Assembly (NCBI RefSeq): GCF_003234935.1
Contig: NZ_QKSB01000007.1
Span: 36,272-100,271 of the forward strand
Direction of reading: 5' to 3'
Source: Putridiphycobacter roseus
GTDB lineage: Bacteria > Bacteroidota > Bacteroidia > Flavobacteriales_D > Crocinitomicaceae
DNA length: 64,000 bases
The notes under the pieces are model-generated. The model worked only from the letters and a program-made list of their open reading frames with translations, was not told where the DNA came from and searched no databases. Positions within the stretch are counted from its first letter, which is position 1. Each line of letters begins with the position of its first letter. This document shows, piece after piece, positions 1-8,137 of this stretch. The translations under genes were made by a program, and so were the position numbers.

Positions 1-609
1 ATTTTATCCTATTCAAAAGGCAAGGTAAATACTTGGCTATTTTCAGCCACATTACCGCAGGACATAAAAAAACTGATTCAAAAACACTTAAGAGTAAATG
101 CCCATTCGGTGATTATTTCCGAAAAGACAGTCCTCAATAAAAATATTAAACACGAATATATTTCTTGTAATACTGCAGAAAAATTAAATACCCTGATTCA
201 ATACCTTAAAAAGAATCAGATAAACCGTGGATTACTTTTCTGTAAAACGAAAAAGGCCACTGCATTATTAACCAAACAACTCAAATCAAAAAATATAGTT
301 TGCGAAGCCATTCAAGGCGATTTAACACAGTTGGAAAGAGAAAAAGTAATGCGTGCATTTAAAAATGAGAGCTTAGGGTTTTTAATCTCCACAGATGTAT
401 CTGCCAGAGGAATAGACGTAGAAAACCTAGACAACGTAATCCATTACGAAATGCCAGATCAAATCGATTATTATACGCACAGATCAGGTAGAACAGCTAG
501 AGGCGGAAGAAAAGGTTTATCCATTGCTTTTGTAGATGATAAGGAATTGGCCTTGTTAAAAAAAATCAGTAAAACCCTGAATTTTCAAATAAACGAGACA
601 ATATTATAA
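1..609 (+). CDS. DEAD-box RNA helicase, C-terminal part (cut by window start)
   Basis: The reading frame is open from base 1, so the gene starts before the window and only about 202 codons are visible. Motif III (SAT, in FSATLPQD) is encoded near base 55. It is followed by the helicase C domain with motif V (STDVSARGIDV) and motif VI (HRSGRTARGG). This is the RecA2 half of an ATP-dependent DEAD-box RNA helicase, a family that remodels RNA in ribosome assembly or mRNA decay. The protein ends about 35 residues after motif VI, so there is no long basic tail of the RhlE or CsdA kind. The particular family member cannot be named without the N-terminal half. Family assignment is firm. Confidence 0.93.
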   Translation: MLSYSKGKVNTWLFSATLPQDIKKLIQKHLRVNAHSVIISEKTVLNKNIKHEYISCNTAEKLNTLIQYLKKNQINRGLLFCKTKKATALLTKQLKSKNIVCEAIQGDLTQLEREKVMRAFKNESLGFLISTDVSARGIDVENLDNVIHYEMPDQIDYYTHRSGRTARGGRKGLSIAFVDDKELALLKKISKTLNFQINETIL

Positions 610-682
610 GACTGAAACAGTCATATTGTTTAACTTTTCACATAAATTAATAAACAAACAATTATATCATCAATATTTATTG

Positions 683-690
683 TAAATTTG
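683..690 (+). promoter_or_regulatory. Bacteroidota-type -7 element upstream of dxs
   Basis: TAAATTTG matches the Bacteroidota sigma-70 -7 consensus TAnnTTTG and ends 16 bases before the dxs ATG. I see no clear -33 TTG at the usual distance, so the call rests on one element and its position. Confidence 0.5.
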
Positions 691-706
691 TTTAAATTAC
701 TTTTTT

Positions 707-2647
707 ATGCCAGATTATAAACCGGGTCCATATTTGGAACAAATCGAATTCCCAAAAGATTTGCGGGAAAAATTTGACATCAATCAACTGAGCCAGGTAT
801 CAGATGAAGTAAGGAATTACATAGTAGATGTTATTTCGGAAATTGGTAATTCACACTTTGGTGCAAGTCTTGGCGTTGTAGAGTTAACTGTGGCACTGCA
901 TTATGTCTTTAACACACCATACGACCAATTGGTTTGGGATGTGGGACACCAAGCATACGGACATAAATTATTAACAGGCAGAAGGAAAATCTTTCATACT
1001 AACCGTCTTTATGGTGGCATGTCTGGCTTTCCTAAAAGAAGTGAGAGTGAATACGACACTTTTGGAGTTGGACATTCCTCTACTTCAATCTCTGGCGCTT
1101 TAGGGATGGCTTTAGCCAGCAAATACAAGAACGAAAACGACAGACAACACATTGCTGTTATTGGAGATGGTTCCATGACTGCAGGTTTGGCTTTTGAAGG
1201 TCTTAACCAAGCTGGTTTTACCAATTCTAATATGCTAATTGTGTTGAACGACAATTGCATGTCAATTGATCCAAATGTAGGTGCTTTAAAAGAATATTTA
1301 ACCGACATTACCACATCACATACTTACAATAAAGTTAAAGATGATGTGTGGAAATTATTGGGTAAGGTTTCAAAATTTGGACCAAATGCCCAAGTGATTG
1401 CTTCCAAAATATCACATGCTTTAAAAGGTACTTTACTCAAACAAAGTAATTTATTTGAATCCTTCAACCTACGTTATTTTGGTCCAGTAGATGGTCATGA
1501 TGTAGTTGGTTTGGTAAATATCATGGAAGATTTAAAAGATATTCCTGGTCCAAAAATATTGCATGTCCTTACGAAAAAAGGCAAGGGATACAAACCCGCA
1601 GAAGAAGGAAATGCTACTAAATGGCATGCGCCAGGCGTTTTTAATAAAGAAACAGGAGAGATTATAAAAGTGGTGCCAAAATCGCCACAAGCACCTAAAT
1701 TTCAAGAAGTATTCGGTCACTCCATAGTGGAATTAGCCGAAAAAAATGATAAAATAATGGGGGTTACACCAGCCATGCCTTCAGGTTGTTCTTTAAACAT
1801 CATGATGGCTGCCATGCCCGACCGTGCTTTTGATGTCGGTATTGCAGAGCAGCATGCCGTCACTTTTTCAGCAGGACTGGCAACCCAAGGAATGGTGCCA
1901 TTTTGCAACATTTATTCCTCTTTTATGCAACGAGCATACGACCAAGTATTGCATGATGTAGCTTTACAAAATCTAAATGTTGTCTTTTGTTTAGACAGGG
2001 CTGGTTTTGTTGGAGCAGATGGTGCAACACACCATGGTGCGTACGATATATCCTTTATGCGGTCTATTCCAAACATGGTAGTTTCTTCTCCAATTAATGA
2101 AGAGGAATTAAGAAACTTAATGTATACCGCCCAACTAAAAGACCAAGGTCCATTTACCATAAGGTACCCAAGAGGGGCAGGGGTAATGCCGCAGTGGAAA
2201 ACACCATTTAAAGAAATTAAAGTGGGTACTGGAAAAAAATTAAGAGCAGGAGAAGACATGGCTTTTTTAACTATCGGACCAATAGGTAATTTAACCATTC
2301 AAGCTTGTGATACTCTATTAGAAAAAGGCATATCCGCAGCACATTACGACATGCGATTTGTAAAACCATTAGACGAGGCACTTTTACATGAAGTGTTTTC
2401 AAAATACAATAAAATAATTACCATTGAGGATGGTTGCGTAATGGGAGGTATGGGGTCGGCTATATTAGAGTTTATGGCCGACAATCAATACACTGCGCAC
2501 ATTCAAAGGTTAGGTATACCTGACAAATACATACAGCATGGTACACAAAATCAATTGTATGCAGAATGTGGCTATGATGTGGAAGGCATGATCAAAGCTG
2601 CAGAGAAGATGATTCAAAAAGATAATAATTTAACAATTAGCAAATAA
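707..2647 (+). CDS. dxs: 1-deoxy-D-xylulose-5-phosphate synthase
   Basis: First enzyme of the MEP isoprenoid pathway. It condenses pyruvate and glyceraldehyde 3-phosphate to 1-deoxyxylulose 5-phosphate using thiamine diphosphate. At 646 aa it has the family's normal length. Visible are the N-terminal transketolase-like domain with the TPP/Mg motif GDGSMTAG and NDNCMSI, the central pyrimidine-binding domain with GIAEQHAV (the catalytic Glu) and DRAGFVGADGATHHG, and the C-terminal transketolase domain. The ATG at 707 follows a TAnnTTTG promoter element. The stop is one base before the tpx ATG, so the two genes are probably co-transcribed. No defect seen. Confidence 0.97.
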   Translation: MPDYKPGPYLEQIEFPKDLREKFDINQLSQVSDEVRNYIVDVISEIGNSHFGASLGVVELTVALHYVFNTPYDQLVWDVGHQAYGHKLLTGRRKIFHTNRLYGGMSGFPKRSESEYDTFGVGHSSTSISGALGMALASKYKNENDRQHIAVIGDGSMTAGLAFEGLNQAGFTNSNMLIVLNDNCMSIDPNVGALKEYLTDITTSHTYNKVKDDVWKLLGKVSKFGPNAQVIASKISHALKGTLLKQSNLFESFNLRYFGPVDGHDVVGLVNIMEDLKDIPGPKILHVLTKKGKGYKPAEEGNATKWHAPGVFNKETGEIIKVVPKSPQAPKFQEVFGHSIVELAEKNDKIMGVTPAMPSGCSLNIMMAAMPDRAFDVGIAEQHAVTFSAGLATQGMVPFCNIYSSFMQRAYDQVLHDVALQNLNVVFCLDRAGFVGADGATHHGAYDISFMRSIPNMVVSSPINEEELRNLMYTAQLKDQGPFTIRYPRGAGVMPQWKTPFKEIKVGTGKKLRAGEDMAFLTIGPIGNLTIQACDTLLEKGISAAHYDMRFVKPLDEALLHEVFSKYNKIITIEDGCVMGGMGSAILEFMADNQYTAHIQRLGIPDKYIQHGTQNQLYAECGYDVEGMIKAAEKMIQKDNNLTISK

Positions 2648-2648
2648 T

Positions 2649-3158
2649 ATGGGTACTGTAACATTAAAAGGAAACGCAATTAAAACGATTGGCGAATTAC
2701 CAGAAGTAGGAACAAAAGCACCAGATTTTACCTTAGTTAAAACTGATTTGAGTCAAATTTCATTAGCAGATTTCAAAGGTAATAAATTGGTATTAAATAT
2801 TTTTCCAAGTGTAGACACTGGTACTTGTGCACAGTCCGTAAGAAGATTTAACCAAGAAGCATCAAAATTAGAGCATACAAAAGTTTTATGTATTTCTAGC
2901 GATTTACCCTTTGCTCAAAATAGATTTTGTGGTGCTGAGGGACTCGAAGACGTAGTAATGTTATCCGACTATGCTACGAGTAAGTTTGGAAAAGATTATG
3001 GCTTAGAAATGATCTCAGGGCCCTTATTTAACTTACACAGTAGAGTGGTGATTGTTGTCGATTCTGAAGGAGTAATTACTTATACAGAACAAGTGCCGGA
3101 GATAGTAGATGAACCAAATTATGACAAAGCGCTTCAAGCATTACAAGATTCAAAATAA
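2649..3158 (+). CDS. tpx: Thiol peroxidase (atypical 2-Cys peroxiredoxin)
   Basis: A 169-aa cytoplasmic peroxiredoxin of the Tpx type, which reduces peroxides with electrons from thioredoxin. The peroxidatic Cys is at about residue 60 in the Tpx signature VDTGTC. The resolving Cys is near residue 94 (FCGAEG), the 34-residue spacing typical of Tpx. Pro and Thr/Ser residues of the peroxiredoxin active site precede Cys60. The gene follows dxs by one base. Peroxide protection next to the oxygen-sensitive MEP pathway is a plausible pairing, but that functional link is inference. Full length. Confidence 0.95.
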   Translation: MGTVTLKGNAIKTIGELPEVGTKAPDFTLVKTDLSQISLADFKGNKLVLNIFPSVDTGTCAQSVRRFNQEASKLEHTKVLCISSDLPFAQNRFCGAEGLEDVVMLSDYATSKFGKDYGLEMISGPLFNLHSRVVIVVDSEGVITYTEQVPEIVDEPNYDKALQALQDSK

Positions 3159-3194
3159 AAAGGTAAGAACAAAATTCTGATCTTCAATTATAAT

Positions 3195-3236
3195 ATCCCT
3201 TCTCTTGCAATTTATTCTTGTAAAGAGCAGGGATTT
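3195..3236 (+). terminator. Possible terminator of dxs-tpx
   Basis: ATCCCT (3195-3200) pairs with AGGGAT (3229-3234). After one mismatch CTCTT pairs with AAGAG, closing a loop of about 16 bases. Only a short TTT follows, so it is a weak intrinsic terminator at best. It lies 36 bases after the tpx stop. Confidence 0.35.
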
Positions 3237-3471
3237 ATAGGCAACTTGTTTTAAAATATTTCTTCTAAGATATTGGTTCCTTTACGCCACACGGACAAGC
3301 ATTATTATGAATGTACGCCATTAAAACTGCTGATTTACAAAAGGGAAAAATAGATTAATTATTAGTTTATATTGATCAAAAAAAGGGATTAGCTAAGTAA
3401 ACACACATTATTAATTTACGCTCCCGATTGCAAAGATCCATTCATTTAAGTGTTGGATAATCTCCATACTA
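3237..3471. other. Intergenic stretch, nothing recognised
   Basis: Together with the hairpin before it this makes a 313-base gap between tpx and the convergent gene that follows. I see no open frame of useful length, no repeat and no strong hairpin here. Confidence 0.5.
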
Positions 3472-4386
3472 TCAATAAAATAACATAGGGTTAATGCCCA
3501 AATTATAATACAAACGACCCGGTTTAATTTCTTCACCATTTTGGTACAAAAATTGGCTTCCGTTGTCTTGTAGCATTGGAATATGCATCAATTTCCTTTT
3601 CACCATCTTATCCGTATAAAAAATCATATCATGCATCCATTCATTTTGTAATTGATGCCGTATTTTCTCGGAATCCAAACCTACTGACAGTCCTACAATT
3701 TGGTGATAGGGTAGGGCATAACTAAATGTAAAACTTAAAAGTCCTACTGACCTGTCAGCATGTATAGCTTTATCAGCACTACGGTAACCAAAACGCGCTG
3801 GATAATCACTATCTAACACCTTAGTAGCCGAGGCAAAATCGCCCGTGTACATGATATTCTTGATGGAAAAGAAATAAGCTTTGTAGCGATAGTTTATCGC
3901 TAAAGCACCTGTTCTAAAACGATCTCTCCAACCCTTACCTGCACCTAATAAATCATTTTCTGTGAGGATTGAAAAATGCTTAATGTGTAAACCAATTGTC
4001 CCCGTAGTTTGAGAAGTATTTTGCTTATCTAAATAAATTTGATAATGATAAGATAGGGCATAGGGGTAAGAAGAGTTATTCAATTTACTGTCGAAAAAAT
4101 ATTCAGGAATTTCACCTTTAGTCCCAAATCCAAAACTACTACCTAAACCAAATTGTAATTCCGGCGTTTTTTCTTGTACCCCAAAACTTTTAAAATTGTA
4201 ATAGCATCCCAAATTAGAATTGAGTTCCACAAAGTATAATGAATAGGAGACTTCAGAACGTAACCCAATACGCTTAACATGACTACCAAAATCCAAACCC
4301 AAACCAATTTTAAAAAATACTGGTTGCGCCGCAGCAGTAAAAACGGTAGAAAAGATAAAAAAGTAAAGAAATGTCCTTAAAAGCAT
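3472..4386 (-). CDS. Hypothetical exported protein, likely outer-membrane beta-barrel
   Basis: 304 aa starting with a clear signal peptide (MLLRTFLYFFIFSTVFTAAAQ). The mature part is rich in Tyr, Phe and Gly and shows alternating hydrophobic/polar stretches such as YALSYHYQIYLDK and LLSFTFSYALPY. These read as beta strands of a small outer-membrane barrel, possibly of the PorP/SprF-like type found in Bacteroidota, though I cannot identify the specific family. The gene is monocistronic between a convergent neighbour (tpx) and the methyltransferase gene, from which 130 bases separate it. Substrate and role are unknown. Confidence 0.6.
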   Translation of the reverse strand: MLLRTFLYFFIFSTVFTAAAQPVFFKIGLGLDFGSHVKRIGLRSEVSYSLYFVELNSNLGCYYNFKSFGVQEKTPELQFGLGSSFGFGTKGEIPEYFFDSKLNNSSYPYALSYHYQIYLDKQNTSQTTGTIGLHIKHFSILTENDLLGAGKGWRDRFRTGALAINYRYKAYFFSIKNIMYTGDFASATKVLDSDYPARFGYRSADKAIHADRSVGLLSFTFSYALPYHQIVGLSVGLDSEKIRHQLQNEWMHDMIFYTDKMVKRKLMHIPMLQDNGSQFLYQNGEEIKPGRLYYNLGINPMLFY

Positions 4387-4516
4387 ATAAAAACCTGTTA
4401 TTCAATGTTTTAGACCTAAAACAAATCCGCCTCACCAAAAGACGTCTAAAGCATAAAAACAGATTTTCAATACCACTGAGCCAAAACTTATAGAAAACCC
4501 CGTAGAAAGACGTTAA

Positions 4517-5392
4517 TTAGCTTTCTTTGCTCAAAATATAGATTTGAGAGGAGTAAGAATCATTTTTTGCTTTCATATTTGAGATCCATCCATTAAAGAA
4601 GGCCTTGAATACATTTCCTCCCTTATATTTTTCACTCAACATAGAAACATAATAGGCATCAAATTTCATGGGTAAAATTTGCTCTACTTTCATTCCGTGT
4701 TGTTTTGCCAATGCCTTAATATCTGTCGGTGTAAAATGATACAAGTGAATTGGTAAATCATAAGCAGCCCAATATGCTTTATAAATTTTAGCATCATACG
4801 AATTTCTATTAGGTACAGCGATAATTAATTTACCATTTTGATTTAACAGTTTTACCATTTGTGTAAAATCATTTTGCAAATGATATACATGTTCTAAGAC
4901 ATGCCACATGGTAATAACGTCTATACTACCAGCTTCTAATTCATGTAACTTTTCTATTGGTGCCAGGTCCAAATTAAAATTAGACTTGGCAAAAGCTCTT
5001 GCATCTTCATCAGGTTCTAATCCCTTTCCGTGAAGTCCTACATGATTGACTTGATTCAAAAAATGTCCAGTACCTGCACCAATATCCAATACTTCTTTTC
5101 CATTGGCCACATTTAGCACCAAATCACTTTTAGTCTTCAAGGTATGTTTTCTAACCCTTTGGTATATTTTATTAATCAACCCCTTATTGGTAGAAGAGTG
5201 CGAAACATAACTTTCAGACTTATAAAAAGCACCAATTTTATCTTCTTCCGGAATGGGATTAGTAAATTGAAACTTGCATTGCTCGCAAGCTACAATATTA
5301 AAAGTATCTTTACTTACCGTATAATCAACTGCAGACAATACCGGCTTAAACTTTTGATGTCCACACAAGGGACAATTTTGTATTTGATTCAT
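4517..5392 (-). CDS. Class I SAM-dependent methyltransferase with N-terminal zinc ribbon
   Basis: 291 aa. The N-terminus has two Cys pairs (CPLC and CEQC, about residues 8-39) forming a zinc-ribbon-like finger. It is followed by a Rossmann methyltransferase core with SAM motif I VLDIGAGTGHF and the acidic post-I region. Later comes MWHVLEHV, typical of the Methyltransf_23 group often found with surface-glycan or lipid modification genes. Its stop lies directly upstream of other unrelated minus-strand genes, and its ATG is 4 bases below the mnmG stop, so it may be the last gene of the mnmG transcript. The substrate cannot be told from the sequence. Confidence 0.8.
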   Translation of the reverse strand: MNQIQNCPLCGHQKFKPVLSAVDYTVSKDTFNIVACEQCKFQFTNPIPEEDKIGAFYKSESYVSHSSTNKGLINKIYQRVRKHTLKTKSDLVLNVANGKEVLDIGAGTGHFLNQVNHVGLHGKGLEPDEDARAFAKSNFNLDLAPIEKLHELEAGSIDVITMWHVLEHVYHLQNDFTQMVKLLNQNGKLIIAVPNRNSYDAKIYKAYWAAYDLPIHLYHFTPTDIKALAKQHGMKVEQILPMKFDAYYVSMLSEKYKGGNVFKAFFNGWISNMKAKNDSYSSQIYILSKES

Positions 5393-5396
5393 AAAA

Positions 5397-7298
5397 TTAT
5401 CTTCCTAAAAAAACTAATAATACAGAAATATCGGATGGAGACACCCCACTAATTCTACTAGCTTGTCCAATAGTTACAGGTTGAATAGCGGTCAACTTTT
5501 CGACCGCTTCTGCGGAAAGCGAAGAAAAAACACTATAATCAATATCCAATGGAATTTTAACATTCTCCAGTCTTATCATTTTATTGGCCATTTCTTGTTC
5601 ACGAGAAATATAACCATCATATTTAATTTGAATTTCCGCTTGTTCCACGGCATCAAAACTTGTCGCTTTATACGCACTCAATTGCTTTGTCAATTGGGGA
5701 CTATTTATTTCCATTTCCGACAATTTAACATGTGGGCGGGACAACAACACATTTGCTTTTTGTTTTTGTTTTAAAGGAGAGGAGTTAATGGAAAGTAAAT
5801 ATTCATTCATTTCCGTTGGCGAAACACTTGTATTTTCTAATAGCGTTTTAATGGCCTGTGTATCTTCCGATTTTTTTAGCACATTAATATATCTATTTTC
5901 ATCTGCTAAACCTATTTCATGTCCCAAAGCGGTCAACCTTAAATCTGCATTATCTTGTCGCAATAAAATTCTAAACTCTGCTCTAGAAGTAAACATGCGA
6001 TAAGGCTCTTTGGTTCCTTTGGTAATTAAATCATCAATCAAAACACCGATATAAGCATCCGATCGTTTTAATATAAAGGGTTCTTTTTTACGCAATTTTA
6101 AGTGTGCATTTATTCCAGCCATTAAACCTTGGGCTGCGGCTTCTTCATATCCTGTTGTTCCATTAATTTGTCCAGCAAAATATAAATTCTCTACAATTTT
6201 AGTTTCTAAAGTATGTTTTAATTGTGTAGGGGGGAAGTAATCGTATTCGATTGCATAACCCGGACGAAACATTTTAACATTTTCAAAACCGACTATGGTA
6301 CGCAAAGCATTTAATTGTACGTCCTCTGGTAAAGATGTACTGAATCCATTCACATAAATTTCCACCGTATTCCAACCTTCCGGTTCTACAAAAATTTGAT
6401 GACGATCACGTTCTGCAAAACGATTAATTTTATCTTCGATAGAAGGACAATATCGCGGTCCAGCACTTTTAATCGCACCGTTAAACATAGGAGAACGATC
6501 GAATCCTGTCTTCAACATTTCATGTGTAGCCGGATTTGTATAGGTAATATGACAAGGCAATTGTTTTTGCAAATAATCTGATTCCTTAGCATAAGAAAAC
6601 TTAAAAGGAGAAACATCTCCTGCTTGTTCTTCCATTTTTGAATAATCCAAAGATCTCCCATCCACTCTTGGCGGTGTTCCTGTTTTCATCCTTCCAGACT
6701 CAAACCCTAAATCAATTAAATTTTCAGTAATACCATAACTCGCACTTTCTCCAGCACGACCACCCTTAAATTGTTTCTCTCCCAAATGAATTTTCCCATT
6801 CAAAAAAGTCCCATTGGTCAACACAATCGATTTACACTTAATGACCATACCAAGGGAGGTTTTTACACCTACCACCTTATCATTTTCCACCACTATGCCA
6901 GTAGCCATATCTTGCCAAAAATCTAACTTCTCGGTTTGCTCTAATTTTTCCCGCCATTTAGCAGCAAAGAGCATTCTGTCGTTTTGTGTTCTTGGAGACC
7001 ACATAGCCGGACCTTTGGAAAGGTTCAACATCCGAAATTGAATAGCACTTTGATCCGATACAATTCCCGATCCGCCACCCAAAGCATCAATCTCACGTAC
7101 AATCTGTCCCTTTGCAACTCCGCCCATGGCGGGATTACAAGACATTTGGGCTATAGTCGCCAAATTCATGGTCACCAACAGGGTAGAAGACCCCATTTTA
7201 GCGGCTGCATGTGCTGCTTCACACCCTGCATGTCCACCACCAACAACAATCACATCATATTCTTGTAACATCTCTTTTATTTGTTTCACGTGAAACAT
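5397..7298 (-). CDS. mnmG: tRNA uridine-5-carboxymethylaminomethyl modification enzyme MnmG (GidA)
   Basis: FAD-dependent enzyme that, with MnmE, builds the (carboxymethyl)aminomethyl group on wobble U34 of certain tRNAs. The FAD dinucleotide fold is near the N-terminus ([14 protein letters not shown]). The internal motifs [16 protein letters not shown] and TGTPPR and the C-terminal GidA-associated helical domain are all present. At 633 aa it is full length. The first codons (MFHVKQ) are written by a parS site, and an alternative ATG lies 9 codons in (MLQEYDV, base 7271). I keep the longer start because many GidA proteins begin MFHVK. The gene follows ybeY closely. Confidence 0.96.
   Translation of the reverse strand: MFHVKQIKEMLQEYDVIVVGGGHAGCEAAHAAAKMGSSTLLVTMNLATIAQMSCNPAMGGVAKGQIVREIDALGGGSGIVSDQSAIQFRMLNLSKGPAMWSPRTQNDRMLFAAKWREKLEQTEKLDFWQDMATGIVVENDKVVGVKTSLGMVIKCKSIVLTNGTFLNGKIHLGEKQFKGGRAGESASYGITENLIDLGFESGRMKTGTPPRVDGRSLDYSKMEEQAGDVSPFKFSYAKESDYLQKQLPCHITYTNPATHEMLKTGFDRSPMFNGAIKSAGPRYCPSIEDKINRFAERDRHQIFVEPEGWNTVEIYVNGFSTSLPEDVQLNALRTIVGFENVKMFRPGYAIEYDYFPPTQLKHTLETKIVENLYFAGQINGTTGYEEAAAQGLMAGINAHLKLRKKEPFILKRSDAYIGVLIDDLITKGTKEPYRMFTSRAEFRILLRQDNADLRLTALGHEIGLADENRYINVLKKSEDTQAIKTLLENTSVSPTEMNEYLLSINSSPLKQKQKANVLLSRPHVKLSEMEINSPQLTKQLSAYKATSFDAVEQAEIQIKYDGYISREQEMANKMIRLENVKIPLDIDYSVFSSLSAEAVEKLTAIQPVTIGQASRISGVSPSDISVLLVFLGR
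7282..7297. promoter_or_regulatory. parS: parS site 1 (ParB-binding palindrome)
   Basis: TGTTTCACGTGAAACA is a perfect 16-base palindrome identical to the widely conserved chromosomal parS consensus bound by ParB/Spo0J. It covers the start codon region of mnmG, encoding FHVK. Chromosomal parS sites normally cluster near the replication origin. The sequence match is direct; ParB binding is inferred. Confidence 0.85.
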
Positions 7299-7307
7299 GG
7301 AAGAAAT

Positions 7308-7323
7308 TGTTTCACGTGAAACG
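7308..7323. promoter_or_regulatory. parS: parS site 2 (ParB-binding palindrome)
   Basis: TGTTTCACGTGAAACG matches the parS consensus in 15 of 16 bases and sits 26 bases from site 1. It encodes the last residues and stop codon of ybeY. Two copies this close make chance an unlikely explanation. Confidence 0.8.
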
Positions 7324-7743
7324 TTCTCTTAATTCCAATGCCTCATCTTCTTTTAAAGTCATTTCCTTTTGATCTTCATCTGTCTTATCATTGAAACCAA
7401 TCAAATGTAAAACACCATGAATAATCACTCGTTCTAATTCATCTTTAAAAACACCATTACCATACTCTTCCGCATTAGTGGCAACCGTATCTACACTTAT
7501 AAAAATATCACCAGACAGTACCTCCTCTTCATTATAATTGAAAGTGATAATGTCGGTATAATAATCATGGTTTAAGTGCTCCTTATTAATGTTTAATATA
7601 TATTCATCTGAACAAAATATATAACTAAGCTCACCAACTGTTTTGTGGTTATTCTCCGCAATGTGCTGAATCCATAAACGCAAAAATTCCGGATTAAAAT
7701 CCGGAATAGTTACATCATCCATATGAAATGTAATACTATTCAT
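7312..7743 (-). CDS. ybeY: Endoribonuclease YbeY (rRNA maturation factor)
   Basis: UPF0054/YbeY metalloprotein, an endoribonuclease in 16S rRNA 3' maturation and ribosome quality control. The metal-site motif appears as [16 protein letters not shown] near the C-terminus. The family's usual final His (HGxLHLxGxDH) is replaced by a DKT context, as I recall from Bacteroidota homologues. I chose the ATG at 7743 (MNSITF, about 143 aa), which overlaps the upstream ATPase stop by 8 bases. An in-frame ATG at 7776 would add an unconserved-looking MVQKLILLLHY. The stop codon lies inside parS site 2. Confidence 0.88.
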   Translation of the reverse strand: MNSITFHMDDVTIPDFNPEFLRLWIQHIAENNHKTVGELSYIFCSDEYILNINKEHLNHDYYTDIITFNYNEEEVLSGDIFISVDTVATNAEEYGNGVFKDELERVIIHGVLHLIGFNDKTDEDQKEMTLKEDEALELRERFT

Positions 7744-8134
7744 GTAATGCAAAAGTAATATTAACTTTTGAACCATTTTCCAAAAATTCTATCTTATCCG
7801 ATAAATTCTTCATCAAAAATATTCCTCTGCCATCAGGCTTCTCAATATTTTCTGGAGCGGTAGGGTCGGGTAGTTGATCGTAATCAAAACCATTACCTTC
7901 ATCTGTTACCGAAAAGACCAATTCATTATTTAATCGGTCGACAATAAACTCCACACCTTTATCTGCATTTTGTGCATTACCATGTACAATGGCATTGTTT
8001 GCTGCTTCAGTAACTGCAATTAGAATGTTACCATATAAATCCTCTGAAATATTTAAATCTGCACAAACGTTATCGATTAAGGATTCCACTTGGCTGATAT
8101 TAGTAATCTCTGATTTAATTTTCAAAATATGCAT
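7736..8134 (-). CDS. Anti-sigma-factor-type serine kinase / HATPase (RsbW-like)
   Basis: 132 aa, essentially one GHKL ATPase domain. The N box appears as ITVTEAANNAIVHGN-like residues 41-54, followed by VTDEGNGFD (G1 box) and GRGIFLMKNLSD (G2 box). Such stand-alone HATPase_c_2 proteins act as anti-sigma factors or serine kinases in partner-switching circuits. No STAS antagonist or SpoIIE phosphatase gene is next to it here. It lies between the DUF4175 gene (3 bases upstream) and ybeY (8-base overlap), so all are likely in one transcript. The sigma factor or other target is not visible. Confidence 0.82.
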   Translation of the reverse strand: MHILKIKSEITNISQVESLIDNVCADLNISEDLYGNILIAVTEAANNAIVHGNAQNADKGVEFIVDRLNNELVFSVTDEGNGFDYDQLPDPTAPENIEKPDGRGIFLMKNLSDKIEFLENGSKVNITFALHE

Positions 8135-8137
8135 TTA

